A stretch of 64,000 nucleotides of DNA from Umbelopsis ramanniana AG (Eukaryota > Mucoromycota > Umbelopsidomycetes > Umbelopsidales > Umbelopsidaceae), in contig NW_026252130.1 in NCBI RefSeq assembly GCF_025399195.1, positions 89,321 through 153,320 of the forward strand, read 5' to 3'. Both the position numbers and the translations under genes were made by a program. Below the pieces are notes generated by a model that saw only the letters and a program-made list of their open reading frames with translations, searched no databases and was not told where the DNA came from. Position 1 is the stretch's first letter, and the number at the start of each line of letters is the position of its first letter. Shown piece by piece: positions 1-10,700 of this stretch.

Positions 1-44
1 AGGAAAGATCCCTCACAATCTTGCTTCATTAAAGCTTCAGTACA

Positions 45-1095
45 ATGTCGACTGCTTGGAGAAAAATCGGTGTGCCGGTTACCAAGGAAGAAGAACCAAA
101 AAGATATCGCTGGACTGCTGAGCAAATTTTACAACAGTTGCCACAAGAGTATGCAGTTCAAGGCAAGGTCTATATGGTTACTGGTGGTCACTCTGGAATA
201 GGATACGAAACCACTAAGGCCTTCGTGGCCAATGGCGCTACCGTTATTATTGCTTCCCGAAGACAAGCTGCAGTGGAAGAAGCTATAAGTCGCATCAAGT
301 CCGAGTATCCTGATGCAAACATGATCTTCTTACAACTGGACCTTTCGGACTTGGACAAAGTCCAACAATGTGTTCGTGACTTTGAAGCTACTGGACTACC
401 GTTACATGGACTGGTATGCAACGCTGCGGCGCAAATCATAGGGTTTGAATACACCAAGCAAGGGTTTGAAATGCAATTTGGAACAAATCACGTCGGCAAC
501 TTCTTGCTTATTCAACTCTTGGTTGATCACCTTGCTAAATCCGGACCTCATTCACGCATTGCCTTGGTGTCTTCGGGGGCGCACCGCACTTCGCCAGTTA
601 GATTTGATGATCTGGATTTCCAAGGTGGTAAAGTGTATGACAAATGGCTATCATACGGGCAAAGTAAAAGTGCGAATATCATATGTACTAGAGCACTTAA
701 CGATGCCTATGCAGCCAAAGGTGTTGAGGTTTTTTCACTTCATCCAGGTTCGTATTTCGGAAATTACAGAAAGCGTTTTGCGATATGCTAACCTAGAGGT
801 AAATGCAGGAGGTATCCTCAGTGGCTTAAGTACGCTTGGTCCGGAGCTGGCGCTGCAAATGGGATTCATAAACGAGGTGGGCGAGAGCCATCCTGGGTTG
901 AAAACATGCTCAGAAGGCGCTGCTACGCAAACTTACGCTGTAACATCGCCAGAACTTGAAGGCCAAGGCGGTGCTTTCCTCAAAGATTGCGAAATACAAG
1001 ATCCAGAGACTGAGTTTACGCAGGACAAGACAGGGGAGAATGGCAAGCGACTTTACGAGTTATCCCTCCAGTGGGTGGAGCCTTATATGAAGTAA
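45..1095 (+). CDS. Short-chain dehydrogenase/reductase (retinol dehydrogenase/WWOX-like), 2 exons
   Basis: This is a classical SDR, an NAD(P)(H)-dependent oxidoreductase acting on alcohol/carbonyl substrates that cannot be named from sequence. The cofactor motif TGGHSGIG lies near residue 46, an NAA motif follows around residue 127, and the catalytic pair is YGQSK. Coding is split as 45-747 and 809-1095. The 61-nt intron starts GTTCGT, has a GCTAAC branch site and ends in GCAG; joining gives the usual SDR HPGGI turn and a 329-residue product, normal for retinol-dehydrogenase-like SDRs. The first ATG of the frame fits a start about 50 residues before the Rossmann glycines. An AATAAA lies about 60 bp after the stop. 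The window begins only 44 bp upstream, so the promoter is mostly missing. No neighbour hints at a pathway. Confidence 0.88.
748..808 (+). other. Intron in the SDR gene
   Basis: GT donor at 748, GCTAAC branch site at 788-793 and GCAG acceptor ending at 808. Removing it restores the frame in phase 1 and joins HPG to GILSGL. Confidence 0.8.
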
Positions 1096-2898
1096 GGAAT
1101 GAACCGCGGGTTCATTTTAGAGGCTGGCGTTTGTGGAGGTAAAGTCTCACCAGACTAATAAAAACTTTTTTATGTCGATGCTATTCACACTGTGCATACG
1201 CCGTGAGAACGAAGGCAATTTCAAGTGGGGTCATGACTTATTTAAACAATGTAGCATCGACCACCTCCGTTAACTTGATTGTTTGAACAGATTGTTCAAA
1301 AGGTAAACAAAGGCTCCGACAAATATTTGGCGGGTTGGAAAGACGCGGTATGGACTAAAAAACCGGGCAAAACACTGACCCCCCCCCCAACAACATGGTG
1401 ACTCCACAATTGGGAAGGGATTTACAAGTGTGGGCAGACATTTCCCAACTGTATACCGCAAGGGCTTTTGACAAGATTGAGCACATTAAAAATACGAATA
1501 GCACGACACGGCAGCACCATATGTCCAACGTGTGGACTGGGTGATTTTACCTACCAACCAGACGACACAAGCTTAGTGCAAGATGGCTGACGTGGACGAT
1601 GAAATACTAGGAGCGGTGAGAATATCTGATGATCAGGGACAAACAATATTGATAATTTTATAACATGTGGTTTCTCACAAGCTGTGGTACCACTTTACCG
1701 CGCACACGACGTTGCTCCATAAACTGTCCCACATGGTATAATACGCCAATTGGCCAGATGGTTACATGAGCACCAAAACTTGTCACTCAAGATTCCAGAC
1801 CAGACTATCCAAATAAAAAAAAAAGGTTTTTCAAACTAACCGAAAAATGGTTTACAGACAGTCGAGAAAACGATAAAAGTATTGGTTCTTAGAAATAGAG
1901 CTTAAAAACAGGTTACTTTGAGGCTATTCATTTCGCACCAGTCAGAATCACTGCACAACATCAATGTGAAAGTTGTATTCAATAGTATGATATTGGTATT
2001 TCACGGCAAACCTTTGAGTAAAATGGTAATGGAAAATACAAAACTCCATTTTTCAGTGGCCATATCATGGATAGAACAACGGATGCTTCCCTGTTTTGTC
2101 ATCTATTCTCCACACAAACCGGTTGATGGCCATTACGAAAGATTGCCTATTGTTCCTTTCACGCCGGTGTGCCATCTTGCCTTCCTGCCACGACATGATT
2201 TACTCTATCCGTGCACAATAGCTATGACGCCAATTCAGCGAGGTTCCAGTGGAAATTCGGTAACAGCAGAAGGCAGTTTAACACAGACATAACAGATGCC
2301 TGGTCCCCCACCTCCTTAAAAAAATTTTGGGCCGCACTGTATTGAATTTTGAAATTGTCAAAGTACCTTTAGCAAATACCGTCGTCGCCGTCGGTCGGCC
2401 CACTTGAAACGGCGCTTGGCCAGCATGTACAACCCTACTTCGCCTCGTTAACAGTATTGGCAAACCAATGAGCGAGCATACAAATTGAAGCACCTTACCT
2501 GCTTTTGTATTTGTTAAAATTCCATCACAAGCCCCGCTTTTTGTGTCTCATTTGAAAGTGAAGTTGGGAGACCGGTGAAAAAAATTCTCAAAGGAGTACA
2601 GGCGGCCATTTCAACCGATTTGGGCCAAGCGGCCGCATCGCATCGCATCAGATCAAAACATTGCGAAAAGTGAAAAATGAGTTTGGGTGGGTGGGGGAAA
2701 ATAGTAATTCTTATTCCATAAAAAAAAGCCTGATATTATTACATTTATAAAGAATGGTTTTATATAAGTTTATCCAGGACTATATTAACTGGTTAGAATG
2801 TCAAATAAGTAATTATGGGTTTGCGTATGATAATTATTTCAAATAATTTCATGGTGACAAGATCATGATAAAGATTGGAATTCAGGAAGATGAGTTTT
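1096..2898. other. Intergenic region with no recognisable gene
   Basis: I see no supported gene in about 1.8 kb. A C10 run lies at 1379-1389. A 124-codon open frame at 1918-2292 has low-complexity amino-acid content and no family match I recognise. An orphan first-exon-like segment at 1583-1615 is described in the findings. The last ~140 bp (from about 2758) belong to the duplicated 3' flank of the sugar transporter. Confidence 0.5.
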
Positions 2899-4530
2899 TT
2901 AGATAGCTTCCTCCTTGTCCAACTTCTCAGCATCCATACGGTGGAGTTCACCAGCATAGGTGGTGGTGGGCTTCCAGCTAGCAGACTTTCTGGGAGAGAC
3001 TTCATCCATCATTCTGTCAACTTGTTCAAGAGTAAGACCCTTGGTTTCAGGAACGAGGAAGTAAGAGTAGACCAAGCAGCAGAGGCAAAGGGATCCCCAC
3101 ATGAAGAAGATCTTGGATTGCAAGTTAGCCTTGTCGGCACCGACCAAGTAAGGAGTGATGACAGCAATGATGCAGTTCCACAACCAGTTGGAGGCAGTGG
3201 AGAGAGCAACACCACGGGAACGGATGGGAAGAGGGAAGATTTCACCAATGACAACCCAAGCGGCGGGACCCCAGGTGGTAGCGAAGCAGAAGATATAGAT
3301 GGCAATGAAAGCAATCTGAGCATTGACGGCAGAGATGTTGACGGGAACGGAAGCACCGGCAGCGTTAACGTAGGTCTTGTCGAAACCGATGGTGACACCG
3401 ATGATACCGACGAGGAATTCACAGATGGTCATACCAATGGCACCCCAGATGAGCATAGAACGACGACCGAAACGTTCGACGAGCCAGAAAGAGATAGGAG
3501 TACTGCAGACGTTGACGAGAGTGAAGATAAGAGAGATCAAGAAAACGTTGCTAATGGCACCAGTGGATTGAAGGAAAGGAGTGGAGTAGTAAAAGACGAA
3601 GTTGACACCAGTCCATTGTTGCATCATTTGAATGGAAGTACCGAGAATGACTTTGCGGACGTTGGAGTTGGCCTTGAAGAGGGAACCGCTGAAGCAAGCA
3701 GCCCATGAACCAAAGTAACCAGTGTTGGGAATGACACGACGTTCATACTCAGCGTTAGCAACAATTTCAGACAATTCAGCATTGATGTACTCAGAGTCAG
3801 AGGGTTGACCACGAACACGGCCCAAAGCGACACGAGCTTCATCAATCTTTCCCTTCTTGACGAAGAAACGGGGAGATTCAGGAAGGAAGAAAAGACCAAC
3901 ACCGAGAATGAGAGCCCACAACATTTGGAGAGCAATTGGGATACGGTAAGAGGAAGAGTCAGTGAAAGTCTCGGTAGCGTAGGTAACGCAAGCAGCCAAC
4001 ATAAGACCGATGGTAACGCAGAATTGGTAACCGGAGACGATGGCACCACGGAAAGCCTTGGGGGCAATTTCAGACATGTACAAAACGATGATAGCAGAGA
4101 CGAAACCAACACCGAAACCAGCAATCAAACGACCAGCGACAAGAAGACCGAGACCAGCGGAGGCAGTCTGGAGGATAACACCAACGATGAAGACACCGCA
4201 ACCAAGAATAATAGTCAAACGACGACCGAACCAATCAGCAAGATCACCAGCAATGACAGCACCAAAGAAGGTACCGGCAGAGAGAATAGAGACAATGAGG
4301 GATGATTCCCAAGATTGGAGGGAAGTAGCATCGGGTCCATCAATCATCTTGATGAAGTACTCCATACCCTGAACACCACCGATATAACCAGAGTCATAAC
4401 CGAAGAAGATACCACCGAAGGAAGCAAAGACGCACATAGCGTATGTTCTCCAGGTGACGGGAGCTTCGACGCGATCAAGGCCAGCATCTTGAGCAACAGC
4501 TACGTTTTCAGTGTCTTTGGCAGCGCTCAT
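2899..4530 (-). CDS. Hexose (high-affinity glucose-type) MFS transporter, copy 1
   Basis: Intronless 543-residue sugar porter with 12 predicted membrane helices, presumably importing hexose by proton symport at the plasma membrane. Sugar-transporter signatures are in order: GYDSGYIGG in helix 1, GRR after helix 2, the GRLIAGFGVG block, PESPRF at the end of the first half, QQWTGVN in helix 7, ERFGRR after helix 8, and PETKGLTLEQVD after helix 12. The start (MSAAKD) aligns with copy 2 and lies 61 bp below a TATA box. Strong codon bias leaves long antisense open frames, which suggests high expression. Its neighbour 1.4 kb upstream on the same strand is a close paralogue with conserved promoter blocks, so this is a recent tandem duplicate. 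Substrate beyond hexose is inferred from the family. Confidence 0.95.
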   Translation of the reverse strand: MSAAKDTENVAVAQDAGLDRVEAPVTWRTYAMCVFASFGGIFFGYDSGYIGGVQGMEYFIKMIDGPDATSLQSWESSLIVSILSAGTFFGAVIAGDLADWFGRRLTIILGCGVFIVGVILQTASAGLGLLVAGRLIAGFGVGFVSAIIVLYMSEIAPKAFRGAIVSGYQFCVTIGLMLAACVTYATETFTDSSSYRIPIALQMLWALILGVGLFFLPESPRFFVKKGKIDEARVALGRVRGQPSDSEYINAELSEIVANAEYERRVIPNTGYFGSWAACFSGSLFKANSNVRKVILGTSIQMMQQWTGVNFVFYYSTPFLQSTGAISNVFLISLIFTLVNVCSTPISFWLVERFGRRSMLIWGAIGMTICEFLVGIIGVTIGFDKTYVNAAGASVPVNISAVNAQIAFIAIYIFCFATTWGPAAWVVIGEIFPLPIRSRGVALSTASNWLWNCIIAVITPYLVGADKANLQSKIFFMWGSLCLCCLVYSYFLVPETKGLTLEQVDRMMDEVSPRKSASWKPTTTYAGELHRMDAEKLDKEEAI

Positions 4531-4590
4531 TGTGAAGGATAGAAGACAAAAGCAAAGATGATATTCTCTTTTACAGCAAATTTTTGATCC

Positions 4591-4599
4591 CCTTTTATA
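4591..4599 (-). promoter_or_regulatory. TATA box of hexose transporter copy 1
   Basis: TATAAAAGG on the minus strand, about 61 bp upstream of the ATG at 4530. The second copy has an ATAAATA element at the same distance. Confidence 0.6.
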
Positions 4600-4641
4600 C
4601 CAATGTTGCAGAGAAAATATGTGGGAAAGGTGGCAGGTGGC

Positions 4642-4760
4642 GGGTTAGCGGGGTGAGGTGGATGTGGAGGGTGGGGGGGAATGGGGGGTGGAATCCCAAG
4701 ACGGGTCCCATCTTTCCTTTTTTTTTTTCAAACCGCCATCTCCCGTCCAACCTTGCACAA
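4642..4760 (-). promoter_or_regulatory. Conserved GC-rich promoter block (Mig1/CreA-like sites), copy 1
   Basis: GGGTTAGCGGGGTG (plus-strand reading) at 4642-4655 is repeated exactly 102 bp above the start of copy 2; here it lies 112 bp above. It contains GCGGGG, matching the SYGGRG core recognised by Mig1/CreA glucose repressors. A second conserved block, AAACCGCC then CTCCCGTCCAAC, spans about 4730-4751. Repressor binding is inferred from the motif only. Confidence 0.5.
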
Positions 4761-5971
4761 AAGCTGGAGAAGGATACTCCACACCCCCACCAAACAACCA
4801 CAAAAAAAACTCATTATTGGCTAATTGGGGATACCATGCAAATGTCCTTTTCTTGACGCAAACGCTTTTCTCCATCAATAGATCAATGTACATCTCCCAG
4901 TGATCTGAACATGGTCAGTTCCGAGGTTCAGTATCGTAGCGTTTAAAGGTACGCCACTCTGGAGTAATCGTTATAACCAGTCATTTTGACCGTACGCGAA
5001 AGGATCTAGATGTGAGCGACAAAAAAGCTTATTAGATGTCTCTCCAACCAATAGGATTCGACTTTACGGTCTTTCCCCACCTAGTTTTTTTTCTCATGTG
5101 TACTGAGCTGTATTGCAAAAGAGGATGTTTATAGTAAAGAGGTCCTTACGGAGTCGTTAAATTCGGCGGCCGCCAAAAAGATGTACGCTCTCACTCACCA
5201 ATGGTTGCTATTGGTTTCAGGTACAAACTGCTGCATTTAGAATATAACGAACCAAGCGTATTGCATGTTTTTTTGTTTTTTGTACCTCAATCTGCTTAGC
5301 TTTAAGGCACGGTCTGGACGATCCTTGATTTAGGATCTTGCGCTTATCAAAACAGTATTCAGAGCATAAATCACTCTGTCGACCGGCCTGAAACAGCTAA
5401 TCGTGAAATAGCTTCAAATTCAGTTACCTGGCCAAAGCATAAAATGTCAAATCTCGGTTGGTGAGATGGGGCTGACGGCATTGCGAAATGAAATGAAAAA
5501 AAAAAAAAAAAAAAATCTCCCAATTACATTGCATTCACGATTCGTATGGCACTAAACATGCATATATCAAGATCCCTTTTTCACTTCTTGACGCTCGTCT
5601 TCAAGATGTTTATACTGATCGTCCGTTCTCCATAAATTGCAAGCAGTGTTGAGTTTTGCATGTGGAAATGTTAAAAATAGGAACCCCCTTTCATCATTTT
5701 GCATTGGAAAACGGGTATATCACTACAAAGGTGTTTGATCTGAAAGTTTTGGCTCGCACAGGTATACACCAAAGATCATTAACATGAAATAGTTTGACTT
5801 AAAATCCAAATGTTATTGCAGAATAAAAGAAATCGTTTATATAAGTTTAAACAGGGACTATAATTATGTCAAATAGGGTAATAAAGGAGTTTTGCGGATG
5901 ATGATTATATCAAATAATTTTTCATTTTACAATTACATGAACAACTTTTTGGTTCGAGGAAGACATAATAT
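4761..5971. other. Spacer between the two transporters
   Basis: I see no gene here. There is an A19-20 run at about 5495-5515. From about 5830 the sequence resembles the 3' flank of copy 1 (shared TATATAAGTTTA and CAAATAATTT), marking the edge of the duplication unit. Confidence 0.5.
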
Positions 5972-7603
5972 TTAGATAGCATCCTCCTTCTCGGACTTTT
6001 CACCTTCCATACGGTGGAGTTCACCAGCATAGGTAGTGGTAGGCTTCCAGCCAGCAGACTTTCTGGGAGAGACTTCTTCCATCATTCTGTCAACTTGTTC
6101 AAGAGTAAGACCCTTGGTTTCGGGAACGAGGAAGTAAGCGTAGACCAAGCAGCAGAAGCAAAGGGATCCCCACATGAAGAAGACCTTGGATTGCAAGTTA
6201 GCCTTGTCGGCACCGACCAAGTAAGGAGTGATGACAGCAATGATGCAGTTCCACAACCAGTTGGAGGCAGTGGAGAGAGCAACACCACGGGAACGGATGG
6301 GAAGAGGGAAGATTTCACCAATGACAACCCAAGCGGCGGGACCCCAGGTGGTAGCAAAGAAGAAGATATAGATGGCAATGAAAGCAATTTGAACGTTGAC
6401 AGCATTGATGTTGACGGGAACGGAAACACCGGCAGCATTGATGTAGGTCTTGTCGAAACCGACGGTGACACCGACAATAGCAACAATAAATTCACAGATG
6501 GTCATACCAACAGCACCCCAGATAAGCATAGAACGACGACCGAAACGTTCGACGAACCAGAAAGAGAGAGGAGTAGTGCAGACGTTGACGAGAGTGAAGA
6601 TAAGAGACATCAAGAAAACGTTGCTGATGGCACCAGTAGATTGGAGGAAAGGAGTAGAGTAGTAGAAGACGAAGTTGACACCAGTCCATTGTTGCATCAT
6701 TTGAATGGAAGTACCGAGAATGACCTTGCGGACATTGCTGCTGGGGTTCCAGAGAGAACCGCTGAAGCAAGCAGCCCATGAACCGAAGTAACCAGTGTTG
6801 GGCATAACACGACGTTCATATTCAGCGTTAGCGACGATTTCAGCCAATTCAGAGTTGATGTAGTGAGAGTCTTCGGGTTGACCACGGACACGAGCAAGAG
6901 CAGCACGAGCAGCAGGGAGGTTATCCTTCTTGACGAAGAAACGGGGAGATTCAGGAAGGAAGATAAGACCAATACCGAGAATGAGAGCCCACAACATTTG
7001 GAGAGCAATTGGGATGCGGTAAGAGGAAGAATCAGTGCGGTTCTCAGTACCATAGGTAACGCAAGCAGCCAACAAAAGACCGATGGTAACGCAGAATTGG
7101 TAACCGGAGACGATGGCACCACGGATGTTCTTGGGGGCAATTTCAGACATGAACAAAACGATAATAGCAGAGACGAAACCAACACCGAAACCAGCAATCA
7201 AACGACCAGCGACAAGAAGACCGAGACCAGCGGAGGCAGTCTGGAGGATAACACCAATGATGAAGACGATGCAACCAGCGATGATAGTAGTGCGACGACC
7301 AAACCAATCAGCAAGATCACCAGCAATGAGAGCTCCGAAAAAGGTACCAGCCGAAAGAATGGAGACAATGAGGGAAGATTCCCAAGATTGGAGGGAAACA
7401 GCATCAGGGCCGTCAATCATGTGGATGAAGTATTGCATACCCTGGACGCCACCAATGTAACCAGAGTCGTAACCGAAGAAGATACCACCAAATGAGGCGA
7501 AAATACACATAGCATAGGTTCTCCATGTGACAGGAGCTTCGACAACATCGACGTTGTCAGCAGGAACAGCGACGTTTTCAGTGTCTTTGTTAACTTGGCT
7601 CAT
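5972..7603 (-). CDS. Hexose (high-affinity glucose-type) MFS transporter, copy 2
   Basis: Paralogue of the transporter at 2899-4530 with the same length (543 residues), intronless, and almost identical through the transmembrane core. It carries the same signatures (GYDSGYIGG, GRLIAGFGVG, PESPRF, QQWTGVN, ERFGRR, PETKGLTLEQVD). Differences cluster in the N-terminal tail (MSQVNKDTENVAV), the central cytoplasmic loop and the loop before helix 9, as expected for duplicates under purifying selection. An in-frame ATG 17 codons further up (at 7654) would add a hydrophobic extension absent from copy 1, so I prefer the start at 7603. The conserved promoter suggests co-regulation, but the loop differences leave room for altered affinity. 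Confidence 0.95.
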   Translation of the reverse strand: MSQVNKDTENVAVPADNVDVVEAPVTWRTYAMCIFASFGGIFFGYDSGYIGGVQGMQYFIHMIDGPDAVSLQSWESSLIVSILSAGTFFGALIAGDLADWFGRRTTIIAGCIVFIIGVILQTASAGLGLLVAGRLIAGFGVGFVSAIIVLFMSEIAPKNIRGAIVSGYQFCVTIGLLLAACVTYGTENRTDSSSYRIPIALQMLWALILGIGLIFLPESPRFFVKKDNLPAARAALARVRGQPEDSHYINSELAEIVANAEYERRVMPNTGYFGSWAACFSGSLWNPSSNVRKVILGTSIQMMQQWTGVNFVFYYSTPFLQSTGAISNVFLMSLIFTLVNVCTTPLSFWFVERFGRRSMLIWGAVGMTICEFIVAIVGVTVGFDKTYINAAGVSVPVNINAVNVQIAFIAIYIFFFATTWGPAAWVVIGEIFPLPIRSRGVALSTASNWLWNCIIAVITPYLVGADKANLQSKVFFMWGSLCFCCLVYAYFLVPETKGLTLEQVDRMMEEVSPRKSAGWKPTTTYAGELHRMEGEKSEKEDAI

Positions 7604-7664
7604 TTGAGAATATAGAATATGAAAGCAAAGATAATAAAATTCATTTGACAGCAAAATCCCTGGC

Positions 7665-7671
7665 TATTTAT
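7665..7671 (-). promoter_or_regulatory. TATA-like box of hexose transporter copy 2
   Basis: ATAAATA on the minus strand, about 62 bp upstream of the start at 7603, at the same position as the TATA box of copy 1. Confidence 0.5.
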
Positions 7672-7704
7672 CGGTTTGACGGGAAAAGCTGCGGGGAAAA
7701 GTGG

Positions 7705-7784
7705 GGGTTAGCGGGGTGGGGGTGCAGACCAGTCTGGGACCTCCATTTCGTTTTTCCTAAAACCCCGCCAACTCCCGCCCAACT
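7705..7784 (-). promoter_or_regulatory. Conserved GC-rich promoter block (Mig1/CreA-like sites), copy 2
   Basis: Exact copy of GGGTTAGCGGGGTG at 7705-7718, followed by the second conserved block (CCCCGCC then CTCCCGCCCAAC) near 7763-7783. Order and spacing match the copy 1 promoter, with several extra GGGG tracts. Confidence 0.5.
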
Positions 7785-10700
7785 TTTCCCAGACATTCGT
7801 GGCTGTGATTGGTCACACGTCATTCAAGCTCCGGGTATGAACAAAATTTCAGGTTCATCTCATTTGCTTTCGCTTAATGACGACGCTACACATTCCATGT
7901 TTCTCTCCATTATTTCGTTTTTAGCGTAGCCAAAAACCAATGTAGTCTAGTAACGCCTTAGGCTCTATCTAGATACGGATAGAACTAGTCTAACGTAGAT
8001 AACCTGCCGTAGAGTCGATATGAAATGGCCTTACGCCTCTTTACCTTGTATAGCCTATGATTCTCTTCTCCAAGAGCTTTATTTTGAAAGGGCGCAGAGC
8101 CATCGGAGTGCCTTGAAACAGAAGAGGCATGCAAGGTTCACAAATCACAAGGCAGCAAGCTGAGTTTTGTCAGACCATAACTTTTTTTCCCAACGCATAC
8201 AGCCTCACCCCACAGTTACCTTCCCCGCAGGGCACGGCTGCTACCGCGCAGCCCTTACAAATCCTCAGCTGATGACGGGGGTCCATCTCTTTTTTATTCC
8301 GCGATTTCCAGTTCCTTTTATTGGTCACCTCTGTACAACCCGTAGCCGCGGGATGCTTTGCGTCTCCCAGTATTCTCACAAATGCAGTCCAACGTGGTAG
8401 TGACCACGCTAAAGGCCACGCTATCGAGTCGCTGGCGTTATGAAAAAACTTGTGTGAATCATTTTATCTTAGATCAAGGCACTGCCAGTAGGCGTTTTTT
8501 AAGCAGGGAACCTGGACTTTTTTGGTTTCTGAGCTGAAGGACCCCATTACCAATACGTTTTCAGCGGCCTACTTTTTTTTTTTTGGAGCTCAGATATTCT
8601 GGCCATTTTCGGACCTTCTGTAGAGGATGGGTGTTTTTTCACATAATGGGTTAGACATCCGGCTTTATTTTTGTTTTGTGATCACTAGTCCTTTTTGTCC
8701 AGCGTCAGTGTCGATTCTACCAAAGGCTGGATGGCTATAACCCAGTGGAAGCTTCTCTGAAACCATCCTCGTAACTGTTTTGAAAAAATATAATGCCGTA
8801 GTGCGCTCAGAAAGACACTGAATGCCGCGGAAGAGGGTTTCTTTCTGCTGAGACAAAAATCAATGTGGAGAATGCTTATTATGGGAATATCTGGAACAGC
8901 AGAAACGTGCTTCCAGTAACCTTTAAGCTACGCAGGAATCGGGCGTGTTTTGCAGTGGCCCCTGTTTTCTCTTATCAACAACATCACTTCCAAGGTTTAA
9001 GAGCGTTAGACAGGCTGTATTTTGCAGAGGGGGGTGGGGGAAATTGGGTTCAAGTAGGTGAAACGTTGTAAATACGGTGGTACAGTCGGGACAAACACAG
9101 GGAGCTCAGCTTCAAAAAAATTGGAGCAACGTATGCTGATGAACTACGTTATACAACGCCTGAAATGAGCTCACATTTATTTCATCTTTCGGTTTACATA
9201 ATCGACAATACCTTCCCCGCATTGACAACGTATTATTTCAGTAGGTTTCAAGGCATCTGTTGCTATGAAACCTGATGCTTCAGCATGGCGTTACCGCGAC
9301 TTCCCGGTCAACCACGAGGGGCAAAAGTGTGCTAGAGCTCCCACACCCACGTGAATCGAGGCTACACACGTACATTTTGATGCACAATTCCAAACGCACA
9401 GAGAAACACTAGTGGGGGCGCGGTACTATTTTTCTACTCCATTCTCTTCCATCGCCTAACCGTTCTCTACATTGCTTCGACATATTGATGTTGGATGGCT
9501 ACCAATGTATTAAAAAAAATCATGCGTTGAACTTTGATGTAAAAAAAAAAAAAAATTAGAATAGTTTACCCTCATCGCCGATATTCAGCTGGCAAATGAC
9601 CTTTTGCACAGTTCTGGCCGATCAGTCTAGTACGTGGCCTGGGATGAAGTTTACCGCCTACGGGTAACACATCATTTATCGGAGCCTTAAGCGTTCAACT
9701 TCCTCCTGTACAACAGGTAAAGCTTGAATTTGACCGGGCGGAGCGGGTGCTTGGTAACATGAGACTCTAGAAGGGATTGAAGAATGAACGCGCTAGTAGT
9801 CAGATGCCTGGGGAAGCCGATAAATCTCGTTGACCTAATGACTTGGTCGTCCCATGTTTGCGTATGACAACCCACTGATTGGCGCCGGCCGGATTACTCA
9901 TCCTCTTCTCCACACCTACTGACGGCATCTGGCTGTAACCGGATGACACTGAGTTTACATGATGAAGCTGGCTTTTTTCTATTTCAAAAATAGCTGTACC
10001 TGTCCGATATGTCGCTTGAAAGATGTTTGATTCAACGCTAAGGTTGAGCCTTCGGAATGCCGTGTTACTAAACCCTTACCAAATGTGGTGTTTCTCCACT
10101 TGCTTCCACTAGAGGGATGGTACTGTACAACATTCCTGGAACAGCATTCTGGTCAAACCAACACGTCCATAAAAAAAAATTGAGACGTACGCGTAAACCA
10201 ATTCGTCCTATTTATTTCAGTATCATCGTCCTCTTTTTCGTATCAGAGCACTTCGAGGGGACATTGTTCTTGAAACTCTTCAGTAAGCGGTATGTTAGCT
10301 TTTCCATTTCTCGAGTTCCGCAACGCTATTTCTGTACTCGCCTTAGTCAGAGTCAACCAGCGACGCTGCAGTAACCATATTTCAGATTCCTCAAATCCCT
10401 GCACTCGATGTTTCAGCAACATCAAGTTAAGTTTGCTGTTTTCGCGGTGCTTTCATCTCGCTTGTTAGTTAAAGCACGTGGTAAACGTGGACTCCATGAG
10501 AACGCCAACGCCCATGGTGTTCGATCGAGCATGAATGTGTCACCTTACTCGTTATGACCGCTGACCGCTTGTCAATCTTTTCCTGTTCCACTATTTTCAG
10601 TTCTACGTTTATGCCGTAACTTAGCATGAACTGGTTTTGAGTACCTGCAGAGAACCCCTAGGGAAAAGCGCACGTTTTGCAGACTTGTGTCATCCCGCCA

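Noticed and set aside
1918-2292. 124-codon open frame
   Set aside because: No signal, domain or family feature, no plausible exon partner and poor start context.
2875-3708. Long plus-strand open frame (277 codons) opposite the hexose transporter, with a similar one at 6014-6781
   Set aside because: Antisense shadow of strongly codon-biased transporter genes. The Asp/Thr/Gly-rich translation is what the reverse of the biased codons gives, and both copies share it only because the sense genes are duplicated.
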